Notes under the pieces: generated by a model
Databases searched by the model: none
What the model was told of the DNA's origin: nothing
The model's input: only the letters and a program-made list of their open reading frames with translations
Shown here: one piece after another, positions 1-10,517 of the stretch
Layout of the letters: each line of letters begins with the position of its first letter
Position numbering within the stretch: the first letter of the stretch is position 1
Assembly (NCBI GenBank): GCA_036676235.1
Contig: JAKFDI010000112.1
Location: 1 to 64,000 of the forward strand
Length of the DNA: 64,000 nt
Source: JAKFDI01 sp036676235
GTDB lineage: Bacteria; Pseudomonadota; Gammaproteobacteria; Burkholderiales; Burkholderiaceae_C
Reading direction: 5' to 3'
Made by a program: the position numbers and the translations under genes

Positions 1-395
<395 letters not shown>

Positions 396-547
396 TAACT
401 TTGATGACCGTTAATGACTGGGTCCGGTAGTTCAAGTTATGTCGATCTTCAATGCGATCGGTGCGCAATCAAAGAATGCTGATAACCGCCAAGGCGGAAG
501 ACTCTACGAATTGGCTGGTTTGCATGTGCAAACTGGCGAAAAGTTAA

Positions 548-661
548 GCCTGATGACCATAGCGAGGTGGTACCACTCCTTCCCATCCCGAACAGGACAG
601 TGAAACGCCTCAGCGCCGATGATAGTGCGGATTCCCGTGTGAAAGTAGGACATCGTCAGGC
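548..661 (+). rRNA. rrf: 5S ribosomal RNA
   Basis: A 114-nt 5S rRNA lies 152 nt downstream of the 23S end. The ends GCCTGAT and GTCAGGC close the terminal helix, and the conserved loop B/C (CATCCCGAACAGGACAGTGA) and loop E (GCGCCGATGATAGTG) sequences are present. No tRNA is seen between 23S and 5S or after 5S. Confidence 0.96.
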
Positions 662-672
662 TAGTAAATGAG

Positions 673-703
673 AAACCCCTATCTTCGGATGGGGGTTTTT
701 TCA
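673..703 (+). terminator. Rho-independent terminator of the rRNA operon
   Basis: An 11-bp stem (673-683 with 688-698, one T-G pair) is capped by the very stable C(TTCG)G tetraloop and followed by a T tract. It starts 12 nt after the 5S gene and is a textbook intrinsic terminator for the rRNA transcript. Confidence 0.95.
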
Positions 704-1306
704 TTTTCCTCTTTGGCTTTGTCTCGGGTGGCGTAGCTCAGATCCCATTCGTGAGTGGCCAGCGATTCGGCTCAACCGGTCTGGCCCGTAGTGTTCAGCT
801 AGGTAAGCAGACGGCGAACGCACTTTAATTTCGTTGCTGTAGCCGAAGCGACCGAGTTGTACCGCTTTGACAGGCATCTGTTTCCGTAGGAGCTTCGTGC
901 TCGCTCGGTTCTGGCGGAAGACGTAGACCGTTTCCGACGAAGCCTGCGTTAGCTGTCGGTGCCGGCACAGACACCGCGTCGAGTTCAAGGCCTTGGCAGA
1001 CGCCGATTGCCCACAACTCCGCACACCACGGCCGCAGTCTCGCTGGCGCATCGCGTACATGCGACCCCTGCTGCGCCGTTGATGCCGAGGAACGCGCGAG
1101 TCACCAAGGGCGGCTCACTGCAACCCGCCGCAAGCGGTGCGATGCGGCCGAACGCGGCACCGTATGCAACCAGCAATGGGACGTTGACGCAGCCCCGCTC
1201 CAGCGGTCGTGTGGCGAGAACCTGAACGGTCAGTTGCCCAACCCCTCTGTTCAAAACTGGATCTGCATACCGGCTCAGATTCGGCTCGGCGGCGACATAC
1301 CAAGCC
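704..1306. other. 603-bp region without a supported gene
   Basis: Between the rRNA terminator and the fadD stop I find no convincing gene. Several overlapping frames of 60-120 codons stay open on both strands, for example 701-1060 and 985-1344 on the minus strand. None has a recognisable domain, a good ribosome binding site or normal residue composition. The stretch is visibly less GC-rich than the flanking genes, which suggests inserted or decayed DNA. It may hold the downstream end of the fadD transcript. Confidence 0.5.
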
Positions 1307-3001
1307 TCACGAGCCTCGCAGTTCGCGGCGCAGGATCTTCCCAACGTTCGACTTGGGCAGCTGATCGCGGAACTCGATGTGTTTCGGGCGTTTATAGGCA
1401 GTGAAATTGGTAGCGCAGTACGCCTGCAGGTCGCTTTCCTCGAGGGCTGGCTCGCGCTTCACCACGAACAGCTTCACTGCTTCTCCGGTGCGGGCATCTT
1501 CTATCCCGATAGCCGCGCATTCCAGCACGCCGGGGTGCAGGTTGACGATTTGCTCGAGTTCGTTCGGATAGACGTTGAAACCAGACACCAAAATCATGTC
1601 CTTCTTGCGGTCGACGAGCCGCACGAACCCTTGCGCATCCATCACCCCGATATCGCCGGAGCGGAAGAAGCCGTCCGCCGTCGTCACGGCAGCCGTTTCT
1701 TCCGGGCGATTCCAGTAGCCGGCCATGACCTGTGGACCGCGGATGCAGACTTCGCCGGGTTCACCCACCGCGACCGGCCGTCCGTCGTCGGACCTGATCG
1801 ACACCTCCGTGGACGGAACCGGCAGCCCCACCGTCCCGGTGAACTCGGTCGCGTCGAGCCGATTGACCGTCACGACCGGCGATGTTTCCGAGAGCCCATA
1901 GCCTTCGACGACAGGGCAGCCGGTCAGCCCGAGCCATTGATCGGCTGTCGCACGCTGCACCGCCATGCCGCCGCCGTTGGAGATCCGGAGTTCGGAGAAA
2001 TCCAGCCCAGCGAATTCCGAGTCGTTCGCGAGTGCATTGAAGAGCGTGTTCACCGCCGGGAAGATGTGGATCTGCAGCCCGGTCAGCGTTCGCACCAATG
2101 AGCGGATGTCCCGCGGGTTCGGGATGAGCACGTTCATCATCCCGGCGCGCGCGCCCAGCATGTAGCAGGCGGTCAGCGCGAAGATGTGATACAGCGGCAA
2201 GGCGCAAACGATCACGGCCTGCTTTTCGCCCAGCCGGTCGATCTCGGGCTGGAACCATGCCTCGCTCTGCAGGATGTTCGCCACGATGTTCCGGTGCGAC
2301 AGCATCGCGCCCTTGGACACTCCCGTCGTCCCGCCGGTGTATTGCAGGAACGCGATGTCCGCCGCGTTCACGTCGATGGCGCGAAAGCTCATGCGCCCGC
2401 CTGCGGCGACGGCCTCGTTAAAGTGGATGACGGTGCGACCGTCACCGCGCGGCAGCGAGAAGGGCGGCACCATCTTCTTCAGGTGCCGGACTGCGAAATC
2501 GATGAAATGGCCCTTCCACAAGCCCAGCATCTCGCCCATCGACGCAAGCACGACGTGCTTCACGTTCGTGGTGTCGATCACTTCCTCGAGCGTGTGCGCG
2601 AAGTTCTCGAGAACGATGATCGCCTCGGCGCCGGAGTCGACCAGTTGGTGCTGCAGTTCGCGGGCGGTGTAGAGCGGATTGACACTGACGACGATCAGTC
2701 CCGCGCGCAGCACGGCCGCGATGGCCACCATGTACTGCGGCACGTTCGGCATCATCAGCGCAACCCGCGCGCCCTTCGCGAGTCCTTTGGACTGCAGCCA
2801 GCTCGCAAGTGACGCCGACTGCTCATCGAGTTCGCGAAAGCTGACCCGCTTGCCCATGAAGAGCGCGGCATCGCGGCTGGCATGTGTCTTGAACGCCTCA
2901 TCCAGCAACGCCACGAGCGAGACGTACTGGTCCGCATCGATGGTGTGCACGACGTCCGGGTGATAGCTCTTGAGCCAAGGCTTGTCAGGCACTGAAAGCA
3001 C
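1307..3001 (-). CDS. fadD: Long-chain fatty-acid--CoA ligase (FadD)
   Basis: This enzyme activates fatty acids to acyl-CoA with ATP, the entry step of beta-oxidation, at the inner face of the membrane. The 564-residue length matches E. coli FadD. The AMP-binding signature YTGGTTGVSKG lies at residues 221-231, the GYGLSETSP motif at 367-375, the FACS-type segment around DRKKDMILVSGFNVYPNE in the C-terminal third, and the catalytic lysine in SNVGKILRREL near the end. Translation apparently starts at a GTG at 3001. It stands alone, transcribed toward the rRNA operon; the next gene is divergent. Substrate chain length cannot be read from sequence, and a medium-chain ligase is possible. Confidence 0.93.
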   Translation of the reverse strand: MLSVPDKPWLKSYHPDVVHTIDADQYVSLVALLDEAFKTHASRDAALFMGKRVSFRELDEQSASLASWLQSKGLAKGARVALMMPNVPQYMVAIAAVLRAGLIVVSVNPLYTARELQHQLVDSGAEAIIVLENFAHTLEEVIDTTNVKHVVLASMGEMLGLWKGHFIDFAVRHLKKMVPPFSLPRGDGRTVIHFNEAVAAGGRMSFRAIDVNAADIAFLQYTGGTTGVSKGAMLSHRNIVANILQSEAWFQPEIDRLGEKQAVIVCALPLYHIFALTACYMLGARAGMMNVLIPNPRDIRSLVRTLTGLQIHIFPAVNTLFNALANDSEFAGLDFSELRISNGGGMAVQRATADQWLGLTGCPVVEGYGLSETSPVVTVNRLDATEFTGTVGLPVPSTEVSIRSDDGRPVAVGEPGEVCIRGPQVMAGYWNRPEETAAVTTADGFFRSGDIGVMDAQGFVRLVDRKKDMILVSGFNVYPNELEQIVNLHPGVLECAAIGIEDARTGEAVKLFVVKREPALEESDLQAYCATNFTAYKRPKHIEFRDQLPKSNVGKILRRELRGS

Positions 3002-3180
3002 GGCAGCTCCACTTGTAGAAGAACACGCGGCATGGTCGCGTCCGACTGCGGGCGCGGGCTACGGTAGTTGTCCTAGGCGCCGACAGGTGCGCGACGGCAT
3101 GCGCTACCGTGGTCTGCCGTCGTTGCCGATTACACGCGACAAGGCGTTGTCGACATCGAACATCACCGAACCCCACGCGC

Positions 3181-4083
3181 ATGCTTGCCCGACTGCAACA
3201 ACGCATCGTCTTCACGCTCGCACTGGCCGCCGTGGCATGGGTCACGGCCGCGCTCGCTGCGGACCTTCCGGCCATCGCGTTGATTGGCGCGGTGCTGCTG
3301 CTCTTCGGCCATGCGGCGGTGCTGGGCTTCGAGTTCCTGTTGATGAGCCGCATCAACCGGCGCGACAACGTGCCGCGCCCGCGCCCGCTCCAGGTATTGC
3401 GGGCATGGATGGCGGAGTCGCTCATCGCGCCGCAGGTGTTCTGCTGGCGCCAGCCGTTTCGCTCAGGCGCAGTACCCGACGCGCCGCAACCCATCGGCCG
3501 TCGCGGCGTGGTGTTCGTGCACGGTTTCGTGTGCAACCGCGGGCTGTGGACGCCGTGGCTGCTGCGTCTTCGTGAGCGGGGCACGCCGTTCGTCGCAGTC
3601 AACCTCGAACCCGTGTTCGCCTCGATCGACGACTACGTGCCCCTCATCGAGCAGGCGGTGCAGCGTATTGCCGCCGGCACCGGCATGGCGCCGCTCATCG
3701 TTGCACACAGCATGGGCGGGCTCGCGGTGCGCGCCTGGCTCGCCCATTCGCAGGGTGACGAGCGCGTGCATCACGTCATCACCATCGGCACACCGCATCG
3801 CGGCACCTTCCTCGGGATGGCGGCGCGCAGCATCAACACGCGGCAGATGCATCTCGGCTCTCCCTGGCTGCAGCAACTGGCTGCGCGCGAGCTTCCCGAA
3901 CGAGCCGCGCGCTTCACCTGCTTCTTCGGCCACTGCGACAACATCGTCTTCCCCGCATCGACCGCGACGTTGCCCGGCGCCGACAACCGCCACATCGCCG
4001 GTTGCGCCCACGTGCAGATGGCGTTTCACGACGACGTGTTCAGCGAGGTCGAACGCCGGCTCGACGCTGTCGAGCGCGATTGA
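3181..4083 (+). CDS. Membrane-anchored alpha/beta hydrolase (lipase-like)
   Basis: This 300-residue protein is an alpha/beta-hydrolase-fold esterase or lipase of unknown substrate. Two hydrophobic segments (about residues 9-28 and 31-56) should anchor it in the inner membrane. The oxyanion region HGF is at 114-116 and the nucleophile elbow AHSMGG at 175-180, with Ser177 as predicted nucleophile. A catalytic Asp and a His (CAHVQMAFH near the C terminus) are plausible. The open frame extends upstream to 3109, but those codons are Arg/Cys-rich and the ATG at 3181 opens directly into the first membrane segment. It converges on phhA with a 10-bp gap. Confidence 0.8.
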   Translation: MLARLQQRIVFTLALAAVAWVTAALAADLPAIALIGAVLLLFGHAAVLGFEFLLMSRINRRDNVPRPRPLQVLRAWMAESLIAPQVFCWRQPFRSGAVPDAPQPIGRRGVVFVHGFVCNRGLWTPWLLRLRERGTPFVAVNLEPVFASIDDYVPLIEQAVQRIAAGTGMAPLIVAHSMGGLAVRAWLAHSQGDERVHHVITIGTPHRGTFLGMAARSINTRQMHLGSPWLQQLAARELPERAARFTCFFGHCDNIVFPASTATLPGADNRHIAGCAHVQMAFHDDVFSEVERRLDAVERD

Positions 4084-4093
4084 CGCCCCTTGA

Positions 4094-4984
4094 TCAGGCG
4101 GCTTGGTGGGGACCGAACAGCCTCTCACCGGGCAAAACGGCGCCGGCCTCGATGGCCGGCTGCGCGCGCACCGCGCGGTAGATCGGCTCGAAGTCGGGCG
4201 CGGTGGCGTCGAAGAGCTGGCGGAATGAATCGATGACGAAGTAGCTCGCCTGGTAGCTGTCGATGCGGTAGCGCGTGCGCATGATGCGCCGCAGCCCAAA
4301 GCCGATGCGCGCCGGCTCGGGGCTCGTCACGCTGTGGCGCAGTTCGCCGGCCGACGAGAGGATGCCGGCACCGTAGGCACGTAAGCCCTGCGGCGTCTCG
4401 ACGAGCCCGAACTCCACCGTGTACCAATACAGCCGCGCGAGCAGCTCGCAGGCATCGAGCCGGCCCGCCTTCAGGCCGCCGGCGCCGTAGGCCTGCATGT
4501 AGTCGGCGAACACCGGGTCGAAGAGCAGCGGCACGTGGCCAAACAGATCGTGGAAGACGTCGGGCTCGACCACGTAGTCGAACTCCGCCGGCGTGCGGAT
4601 CCAGCGCGTCACCGGAAAGCGGCGCTCGGCCAGCAGTGCGAAGAAGGCTTCCTCGGGGATGAGGCCCGGCACGGCCACCACCTGCCAGCCGGTCGCACGC
4701 TGCAGTGCGTCGGAGAGTTCGTCGAAGCGCGGAATGCGCGCCGGGTCGCCGAGCAGCGCCACTGCGCGAATGAACTCGTCGCACGCGAGGCCGGGCAACT
4801 GAGCGGACTGGCGTTCGTGCAGGCGGCGATAGAGCGCGTGCTCGTCGGGCGTGTAGGCGGCCCAGTCCTGATCGCAGGTGTAGTCGGCGCCGGCACGCGC
4901 ATAGTCGCCGCGCGGCGGGCGCGTGCCTTCGCCGTAGGTCACCGGCGCGACGCCGGTGTTCACGCTCTTGTCGCCGGCGCCCAT
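4094..4984 (-). CDS. phhA: Phenylalanine 4-monooxygenase
   Basis: PhhA hydroxylates L-phenylalanine to L-tyrosine using tetrahydropterin, O2 and non-haem iron. The 296-residue bacterial single-domain form is complete. The iron ligands are visible as His145 and His150 in FHDLFGHVP and Glu191 in YWYTVEFG. The gene lies 7 bp downstream of hppD on the same strand, so the two are almost certainly co-transcribed and together convert phenylalanine through tyrosine and 4-hydroxyphenylpyruvate toward homogentisate. No pterin-carbinolamine dehydratase (phhB) is next to it. Regulation by the neighbouring Lrp-type protein is likely. Confidence 0.96.
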   Translation of the reverse strand: MGAGDKSVNTGVAPVTYGEGTRPPRGDYARAGADYTCDQDWAAYTPDEHALYRRLHERQSAQLPGLACDEFIRAVALLGDPARIPRFDELSDALQRATGWQVVAVPGLIPEEAFFALLAERRFPVTRWIRTPAEFDYVVEPDVFHDLFGHVPLLFDPVFADYMQAYGAGGLKAGRLDACELLARLYWYTVEFGLVETPQGLRAYGAGILSSAGELRHSVTSPEPARIGFGLRRIMRTRYRIDSYQASYFVIDSFRQLFDATAPDFEPIYRAVRAQPAIEAGAVLPGERLFGPHQAA

Positions 4985-4991
4985 GCGAGCC

Positions 4992-6110
<1,119 letters not shown>

Positions 6111-6225
6111 GCCTTGTCTCCTGATGCGGCCGCGCGAGCCCGGATGTCCGGGCGGCATGCGTCGCACTGTAGGCGCCGGCTCGCGCAGGATGTGTGCGAA
6201 TCGGCGCGCCGAAGTGGCGCTACGC

Positions 6226-6238
6226 GCAGCAAAGCTGC
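6226..6238. promoter_or_regulatory. Small palindrome in the hppD / Lrp-type regulator intergenic region
   Basis: GCAGCAAAGCTGC is a perfect 5+5 palindrome with a 3-nt spacer in the 141-bp divergent region, 14 nt before the regulator's ATG. Its place fits an autoregulatory or shared operator for the Lrp-type protein. That role is inference from position only. Confidence 0.35.
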
Positions 6239-6251
6239 AGAATATTGCGCC

Positions 6252-6734
6252 ATGACAAACCAGATCCGGCTCGACGCGGTAGACAGGCGCATTCTTCGCG
6301 TGCTGCAGGCCGAAGGCCGCGTCACTTACGACGAACTGGCCTCGCAGGTCAACCTGTCGGCCTCAGCCGCCTTGCGCCGGGTCAAGCGGCTCGAAGAGGC
6401 GAAAGTCATCGCCGGTTACGTGGCGTTGGTCGCGCCCGAGCGGGTGGGCCTCGGCCTCACCGCCTACATCAACGTGCGGCTCGAAAAGCACAGTGAGATG
6501 CACAAGCGCAACCCGATGGACCTGTTCCGCGCCTCGGTGCAGACCTGGCCGGAAGTGGTGGAATGCGCCGCGCTCACCGGCGAGATGGACTACCTGCTGC
6601 GCGTGATGGTCGAAGACATGGCGCACTACTCGCGCTTCATCATGGACACGCTGCTCAAGCACCCGAGCGTGCAGGACTGCAAGACGAGCTTCGTGCTCGA
6701 CCGCGTCAAGAACACCACCGTCGTGCCGGTCTGA
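6252..6734 (+). CDS. Lrp/AsnC family transcriptional regulator
   Basis: This 160-residue protein has the Lrp/AsnC plan: an N-terminal helix-turn-helix (about residues 5-55, LDAVDRRILRVLQAEGR onward) and a C-terminal RAM/ligand-binding domain of alpha-beta sandwich type. It is divergent from hppD-phhA across 141 bp, so an amino-acid-responsive regulator of phenylalanine/tyrosine catabolism is the natural proposal. The ligand cannot be read from sequence. The long open frame upstream of 6252 is an antisense shadow of hppD, and the ATG at 6252 opens directly into the HTH. Confidence 0.93.
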   Translation: MTNQIRLDAVDRRILRVLQAEGRVTYDELASQVNLSASAALRRVKRLEEAKVIAGYVALVAPERVGLGLTAYINVRLEKHSEMHKRNPMDLFRASVQTWPEVVECAALTGEMDYLLRVMVEDMAHYSRFIMDTLLKHPSVQDCKTSFVLDRVKNTTVVPV

Positions 6735-6747
6735 GCCGGCCGGCGCT

Positions 6748-7587
6748 TCAGGTATCCAGTTCTTCCAGCAGCTTCAGCGCCGCGGGTTCCGAGAGATGGA
6801 GCAATTGCGCCACGTCGCGCACATCGTCGGGAATGGCTGCGTTGTCCCAACCCTCGGCCGTGTGGCGCGCCACGCGCACGCCTAGCAGCACGTTCTGCAC
6901 TTCGGTGTGGGCGGCCTGCCGGTCGTCGGTGATGCGCACCAGCAGCTCCGGCAGCCGCCAGCGCTGCATCAGCGCGTGCTGCAGGTCGGGCAGTTCGACG
7001 TTCAGCACCGCGCGCTGCGCAACGCTCGAACGCAGCGCCGTGTCGGTCTGCTGCGCATGGCGGATGCGCAGCGCGAGCGCTGGCGCATGGCACCACAGCA
7101 GCATCTCCGCGAAGTCATGCAGCAGGGCGGCCTGGTGCAGCATCGCGGCGTCCGGGTCCATGCGGTGCACGGCGAAACCCAGCGCGAAGTTGGCCGCGCG
7201 ATGCGCCCGCCGCACCACGTCCCGCAGGCCGTTCAGCGCGTCGGGGAAGGCCCCGAGCCGGTCTTCCACCGTCGGCTGCGCGCCGAAGCCGGCGAAGAAC
7301 GGCGAAATGCCCATCAGCACCAGCGCCGCCGTCACCGTCTCCGGTTCGGTGACCACACGCGCCGGCCGGTTGGCGGCGGCATGCACCAGCAGCTTCAGCG
7401 TCATCAGCGGGTCGTCGGCAATCATTTCGCCGAGCATGCTGGCGTCGATCTCGTCCTCGTTCAGGCGCATCGCCTCCAGCGCCTCGGCGGTCGAATCGAG
7501 CACGGGAATGGGCGCCGCGGCAAACGCCTGCGTCCAGGCGGCCAGATCGCGCAGCGGTGCGTTGAGGGGAAAGGCGGGGGACTGCAT
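6748..7587 (-). CDS. HDOD-domain protein
   Basis: This 279-residue protein has the layout of an HDOD (HD-related output) domain, with short helices such as ALEAMRLNEDEI followed by DDPLMTLKLLVHAAANR near residues 45-70 and a helical bundle with LLHDFAEMLLW near 155-165. HDOD proteins act in bacterial signalling, and most lack the metal ligands of true HD phosphohydrolases. No receiver, GGDEF or EAL domain is attached. The ATG at 7587 is used; the upstream extension to 7749 is Arg-rich and unlikely. It converges on the Lrp-type gene (13-bp gap). Confidence 0.75.
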   Translation of the reverse strand: MQSPAFPLNAPLRDLAAWTQAFAAAPIPVLDSTAEALEAMRLNEDEIDASMLGEMIADDPLMTLKLLVHAAANRPARVVTEPETVTAALVLMGISPFFAGFGAQPTVEDRLGAFPDALNGLRDVVRRAHRAANFALGFAVHRMDPDAAMLHQAALLHDFAEMLLWCHAPALALRIRHAQQTDTALRSSVAQRAVLNVELPDLQHALMQRWRLPELLVRITDDRQAAHTEVQNVLLGVRVARHTAEGWDNAAIPDDVRDVAQLLHLSEPAALKLLEELDT

Positions 7588-7744
7588 GGGGCGCGCTTGG
7601 GGAGAACGATGGTTCGTTATCGTCCCGGCCCGCGCCCGACTTGAGGCGCTCCCCAGGAAAACACGCACACGATCTCGCTGCGAGACGGCGGCCCGGTGAA
7701 TCGGCCGCGCGACACACCGCCGAGCCGCCGACGATGGCCTGATG

Positions 7745-7772
7745 AACAAAGGCGGCCAAGGCCGCCTTTGTT
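7745..7772 (-). terminator. Intrinsic terminator downstream of the small lipoprotein gene
   Basis: A 12-bp perfect inverted repeat (7745-7756 with 7761-7772, arms AACAAAGGCGGC / GCCGCCTTTGTT) with a 4-nt loop lies 20 nt past the stop of the lipoprotein gene at 7792. The T-rich end of the stem is what an intrinsic terminator needs on the minus strand. It could also act on the opposite strand. Confidence 0.75.
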
Positions 7773-7791
7773 CGCGTTCAGATGTGGCCGG

Positions 7792-8007
7792 CTAGTCCTT
7801 GTCCACCTGGTTGCCGATCACGCCGCCGACGGCCGCGCCGCCGATGGTGCCCACCGCGCTACCGCCCGAAAGCACCGAGCCAGCGACGCCGCCCACGCCC
7901 GCGCCGATCGCGGTGTTCTTGTCGCGCTGCGACATGCCGGAGCAGCCTGCCATGCCGAGGGCGACCACGAGCGCCGCCGCGGCGGTAGAGAAACGTTGCA
8001 AGTTCAT
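7792..8007 (-). CDS. Small glycine-zipper outer-membrane lipoprotein
   Basis: This 71-residue lipoprotein has a hydrophobic signal and a lipobox LGMAGC (Cys at residue 22), followed by a repeated glycine-zipper region of the OsmB/SlyB type (GAGVGGVAGSVLSGG, then GTIGGAAVGGVIGN). These small lipoproteins are placed in the outer membrane and often respond to osmotic or envelope stress; the specific role is unknown. A strong Shine-Dalgarno (AAGGAG) precedes the ATG. It is followed by an intrinsic terminator and is probably monocistronic. Confidence 0.85.
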   Translation of the reverse strand: MNLQRFSTAAAALVVALGMAGCSGMSQRDKNTAIGAGVGGVAGSVLSGGSAVGTIGGAAVGGVIGNQVDKD

Positions 8008-8175
8008 CTCGATCTCCTTGTGTGGCGCGCCCGTCGCAGGCGCGAAGGGTTTTTGCCATTCGGTGAGATCAGTCTGGCCGCTCGCCGGCGCGGCGTCAGT
8101 CGGACGGCGCGGAAGATGCTGTGCGCCTGCTCCTACAAATGTCTGCGTCCGTGACCGCTCACTGCACGGCCACGC

Positions 8176-10239
8176 TCACTCTTCCTCGCGCACCTTGTAT
8201 TGCGCGGCCAGCTGCGTCTGCACCGTGGGCGGCACCGGCTCGAAGTGGCTCAGCTCCAGCGTGTAGCGGCCTTCGCCGCCGGTCAGCCCGTTCAGGCGCG
8301 CCTGATAGGCCGACAGCTCGGACATCGGCGCCTGGCCGGCAACGATCATGCTGCCGTCGGCCAGCGGGTGCGTGCCGTTGATCTGCCCGCGCCGCGACGA
8401 CAGGTCGCCGGTGATGTCGCCGAGGCAATGCTCGGGCGCCGTGATCTCCACCTTGACGATGGGTTCCAGCACGATGGGCCCGGCCTTCAGCGCCGCGTCG
8501 ACGAAGGCCTTGCGCCCGGCCGTGGCGAAGGCAATCTCCTTGGAGTCGACGCTGTGGTGCTTGCCGTCGAGCACCACCACGCGCACGTCCTTCACCGGAA
8601 ACCCGGCCAGCACACCGGCGTCCAGCGCCTGGCGCACGCCCTTCTCGACGGCGGGAATGAACTGCCCGGGAATCGTGCCGCCCTTCACCTCGTCCACGAA
8701 CTCGAAGCCGGCGCCGCGCGGCAGCGGCTCGACCCGCAGGAACACCTCACCGAACTGGCCGGCGCCGCCGCTCTGCTTCTTGTGGCGGTGGTGGCCCTCG
8801 GCCGGCGCGGTGATGGTCTCGCGGTAGGGGATGCGCGGCGGGCGCGTCACCACCTCGCAGCGGTGCAGGTCGGTCATGCGCTCGATCAAGGTGCGAAGGT
8901 GCAGCTCGCCCAAGCCGTAGACGATGGTCTCGTTGGTGCTCGCGGAGCGCTCGAGCCTGAGGCAGGGGTCTTCGTCCACGAGCTTCTGCAGGATCTCCCA
9001 CAGGCGCTGCTCGTCGCCGCGGCGCTTGGGCTCGATGGCGAGCCCGTGCACCGGTACCGGAAAAGGGAGCGGCTTGAGGTGCAGGTGGTCGTCCTCGGCG
9101 GCATCGTGCAGCACGGCGTCGAAGTGCAGATCGTCCACCTTCGCCACCGCGCACAGATCGCCCGGCAGGCCGCGCGGCACCTCCACATGCTCCTTGCCCT
9201 GCATCATGAACAGGTGGCCCACCTTGAAGGGCTTGCGCGCATCGCCGATGTAGAGCTGGCTGTCGCGCGTGACCGTGCCCTGGTGGATGCGGAAGATGCC
9301 CATCTTGCCGACGTACGGGTCGTTGGTGACCTTGAACACATGGGCGATCACGTGCTTGTCGGCATCGGGAACCGCGCACAGCACCTCGGCCGCTTCGCCT
9401 TCGCCCTTGTAGAACGTCGGCGGGTTGCCTTCGGTGGGGTTGGGCAGCAGCCGCTCGAAGGCGGCTAGCAGTTCGGCGACGCCCGCGCCGTTGCGCGCCG
9501 AGACGAAGCAGATCGGAATGAGGTGCCCCTCGCGCAGCGCCTGTTCCAGCGGCGCATGCAGCTCGCGCGCATCGACATCGCCGTCGTTCAGGTAGCGCTC
9601 GACGAACCCGGCGTCCACTTCCACCACCTGCTCGACGAGCGCGCGGTGTGCCTGCGCCACCGACGAGAAGTCGCTGGGCAGCGCCGGATCGTCTTCGGCG
9701 TTGAAGAAGCAGTCGACCACCGCCGTGCCGCCGGCCGCCGGCAGGTTCAGCGGCAGGCACTCGCGGCCGAAGGTCTCCTGCAGGCGCGCCACCAGCGCTG
9801 CGAGGTCGACGCCCTGCGCATCGATCTTGTTGACGATCAGCATCCGGCACAGCCCGCGCGACGCCGCCCACTCCATCATGCGCAGGCTCATGGTCTCCAC
9901 GCCCGTCTGCGCATTGATCACGACGGCGGCCGTGTCCACCGCCTCCAGCGCCGACAGTGAATGCCCCGCGAAATCGGCGTACCCGGGCGTGTCGATCAGG
10001 TGAATGAGCGCCTCGCCGCTCGTGAAATGCACCAGCGTCGACTGCAGCGAATGCTGCGCCTGGCGTTCCTTCGGGTCGTAGTCGCTGACGGTGGTGCCGC
10101 GCTCCAGCGTGCCGGCAGTGGCGATGGCGCCGGTCTTCAGCAGCAGCGCTTCGGTGAGGCTGGTCTTGCCGCTGGCCGTCTGGCCGACGAGCGCCACGCT
10201 GTGCAGCCGGGCAATGCCCGGATCGGTAGAACTCGACAT
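8176..10239 (-). CDS. Elongation factor G-like GTPase (EF-G2/FusA2 type)
   Basis: This 687-residue protein has the full EF-G layout: G domain with P-loop GQTASGKT (19-26), G3 motif DTPGY (83-87), NKID (137-140), then domains II-V. In canonical EF-G and EF-Tu the G3 motif is DTPGH and the His activates water for GTP hydrolysis; here it is Tyr, as known for the divergent EF-G-like group. A ribosomal role other than standard translocation is therefore likely. It is not in a str operon and is preceded by CAGGAGC at a good distance from the ATG at 10239. The cellular function is unknown. Confidence 0.85.
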   Translation of the reverse strand: MSSSTDPGIARLHSVALVGQTASGKTSLTEALLLKTGAIATAGTLERGTTVSDYDPKERQAQHSLQSTLVHFTSGEALIHLIDTPGYADFAGHSLSALEAVDTAAVVINAQTGVETMSLRMMEWAASRGLCRMLIVNKIDAQGVDLAALVARLQETFGRECLPLNLPAAGGTAVVDCFFNAEDDPALPSDFSSVAQAHRALVEQVVEVDAGFVERYLNDGDVDARELHAPLEQALREGHLIPICFVSARNGAGVAELLAAFERLLPNPTEGNPPTFYKGEGEAAEVLCAVPDADKHVIAHVFKVTNDPYVGKMGIFRIHQGTVTRDSQLYIGDARKPFKVGHLFMMQGKEHVEVPRGLPGDLCAVAKVDDLHFDAVLHDAAEDDHLHLKPLPFPVPVHGLAIEPKRRGDEQRLWEILQKLVDEDPCLRLERSASTNETIVYGLGELHLRTLIERMTDLHRCEVVTRPPRIPYRETITAPAEGHHRHKKQSGGAGQFGEVFLRVEPLPRGAGFEFVDEVKGGTIPGQFIPAVEKGVRQALDAGVLAGFPVKDVRVVVLDGKHHSVDSKEIAFATAGRKAFVDAALKAGPIVLEPIVKVEITAPEHCLGDITGDLSSRRGQINGTHPLADGSMIVAGQAPMSELSAYQARLNGLTGGEGRYTLELSHFEPVPPTVQTQLAAQYKVREEE

Positions 10240-10517
10240 GGCAAAAGCTCCTGCGCGCAAAGCGCTACGACGGTGGAGGGGATTCGCATTCGAGTCCTCG
10301 CGAGCGCCGCGGCGCCGCGGGGGCTGTCACCAAAGCGTACGGGATCGACGCAACCAAGGCAATGCGACCCGGCGTCGTCAGGTTTGTGACCGCTGGCTAC
10401 CGGTGGTCCGGGGCGCACCCGTTGCAGCGTGGCGCAGTTGGCGGCCACCGGTTTGCGGGGGCCGGGCACGAGCTTTGCCTCTGTGTCGAAAACTATGTCG
10501 TCGTCATGGGGTGTGCC

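Noticed and set aside
396..547. tRNA gene in the 23S-5S spacer
   Set aside because: The 152-bp spacer shows no cloverleaf or T-loop signature.
1379..2101. 240-codon plus-strand open frame
   Set aside because: It is antisense to fadD, without a ribosome binding site or domain.
8200..9468. 422-codon plus-strand open frame
   Set aside because: It mirrors the EF-G-like gene, with His/Arg/Val-rich composition typical of antisense frames in GC-rich DNA.
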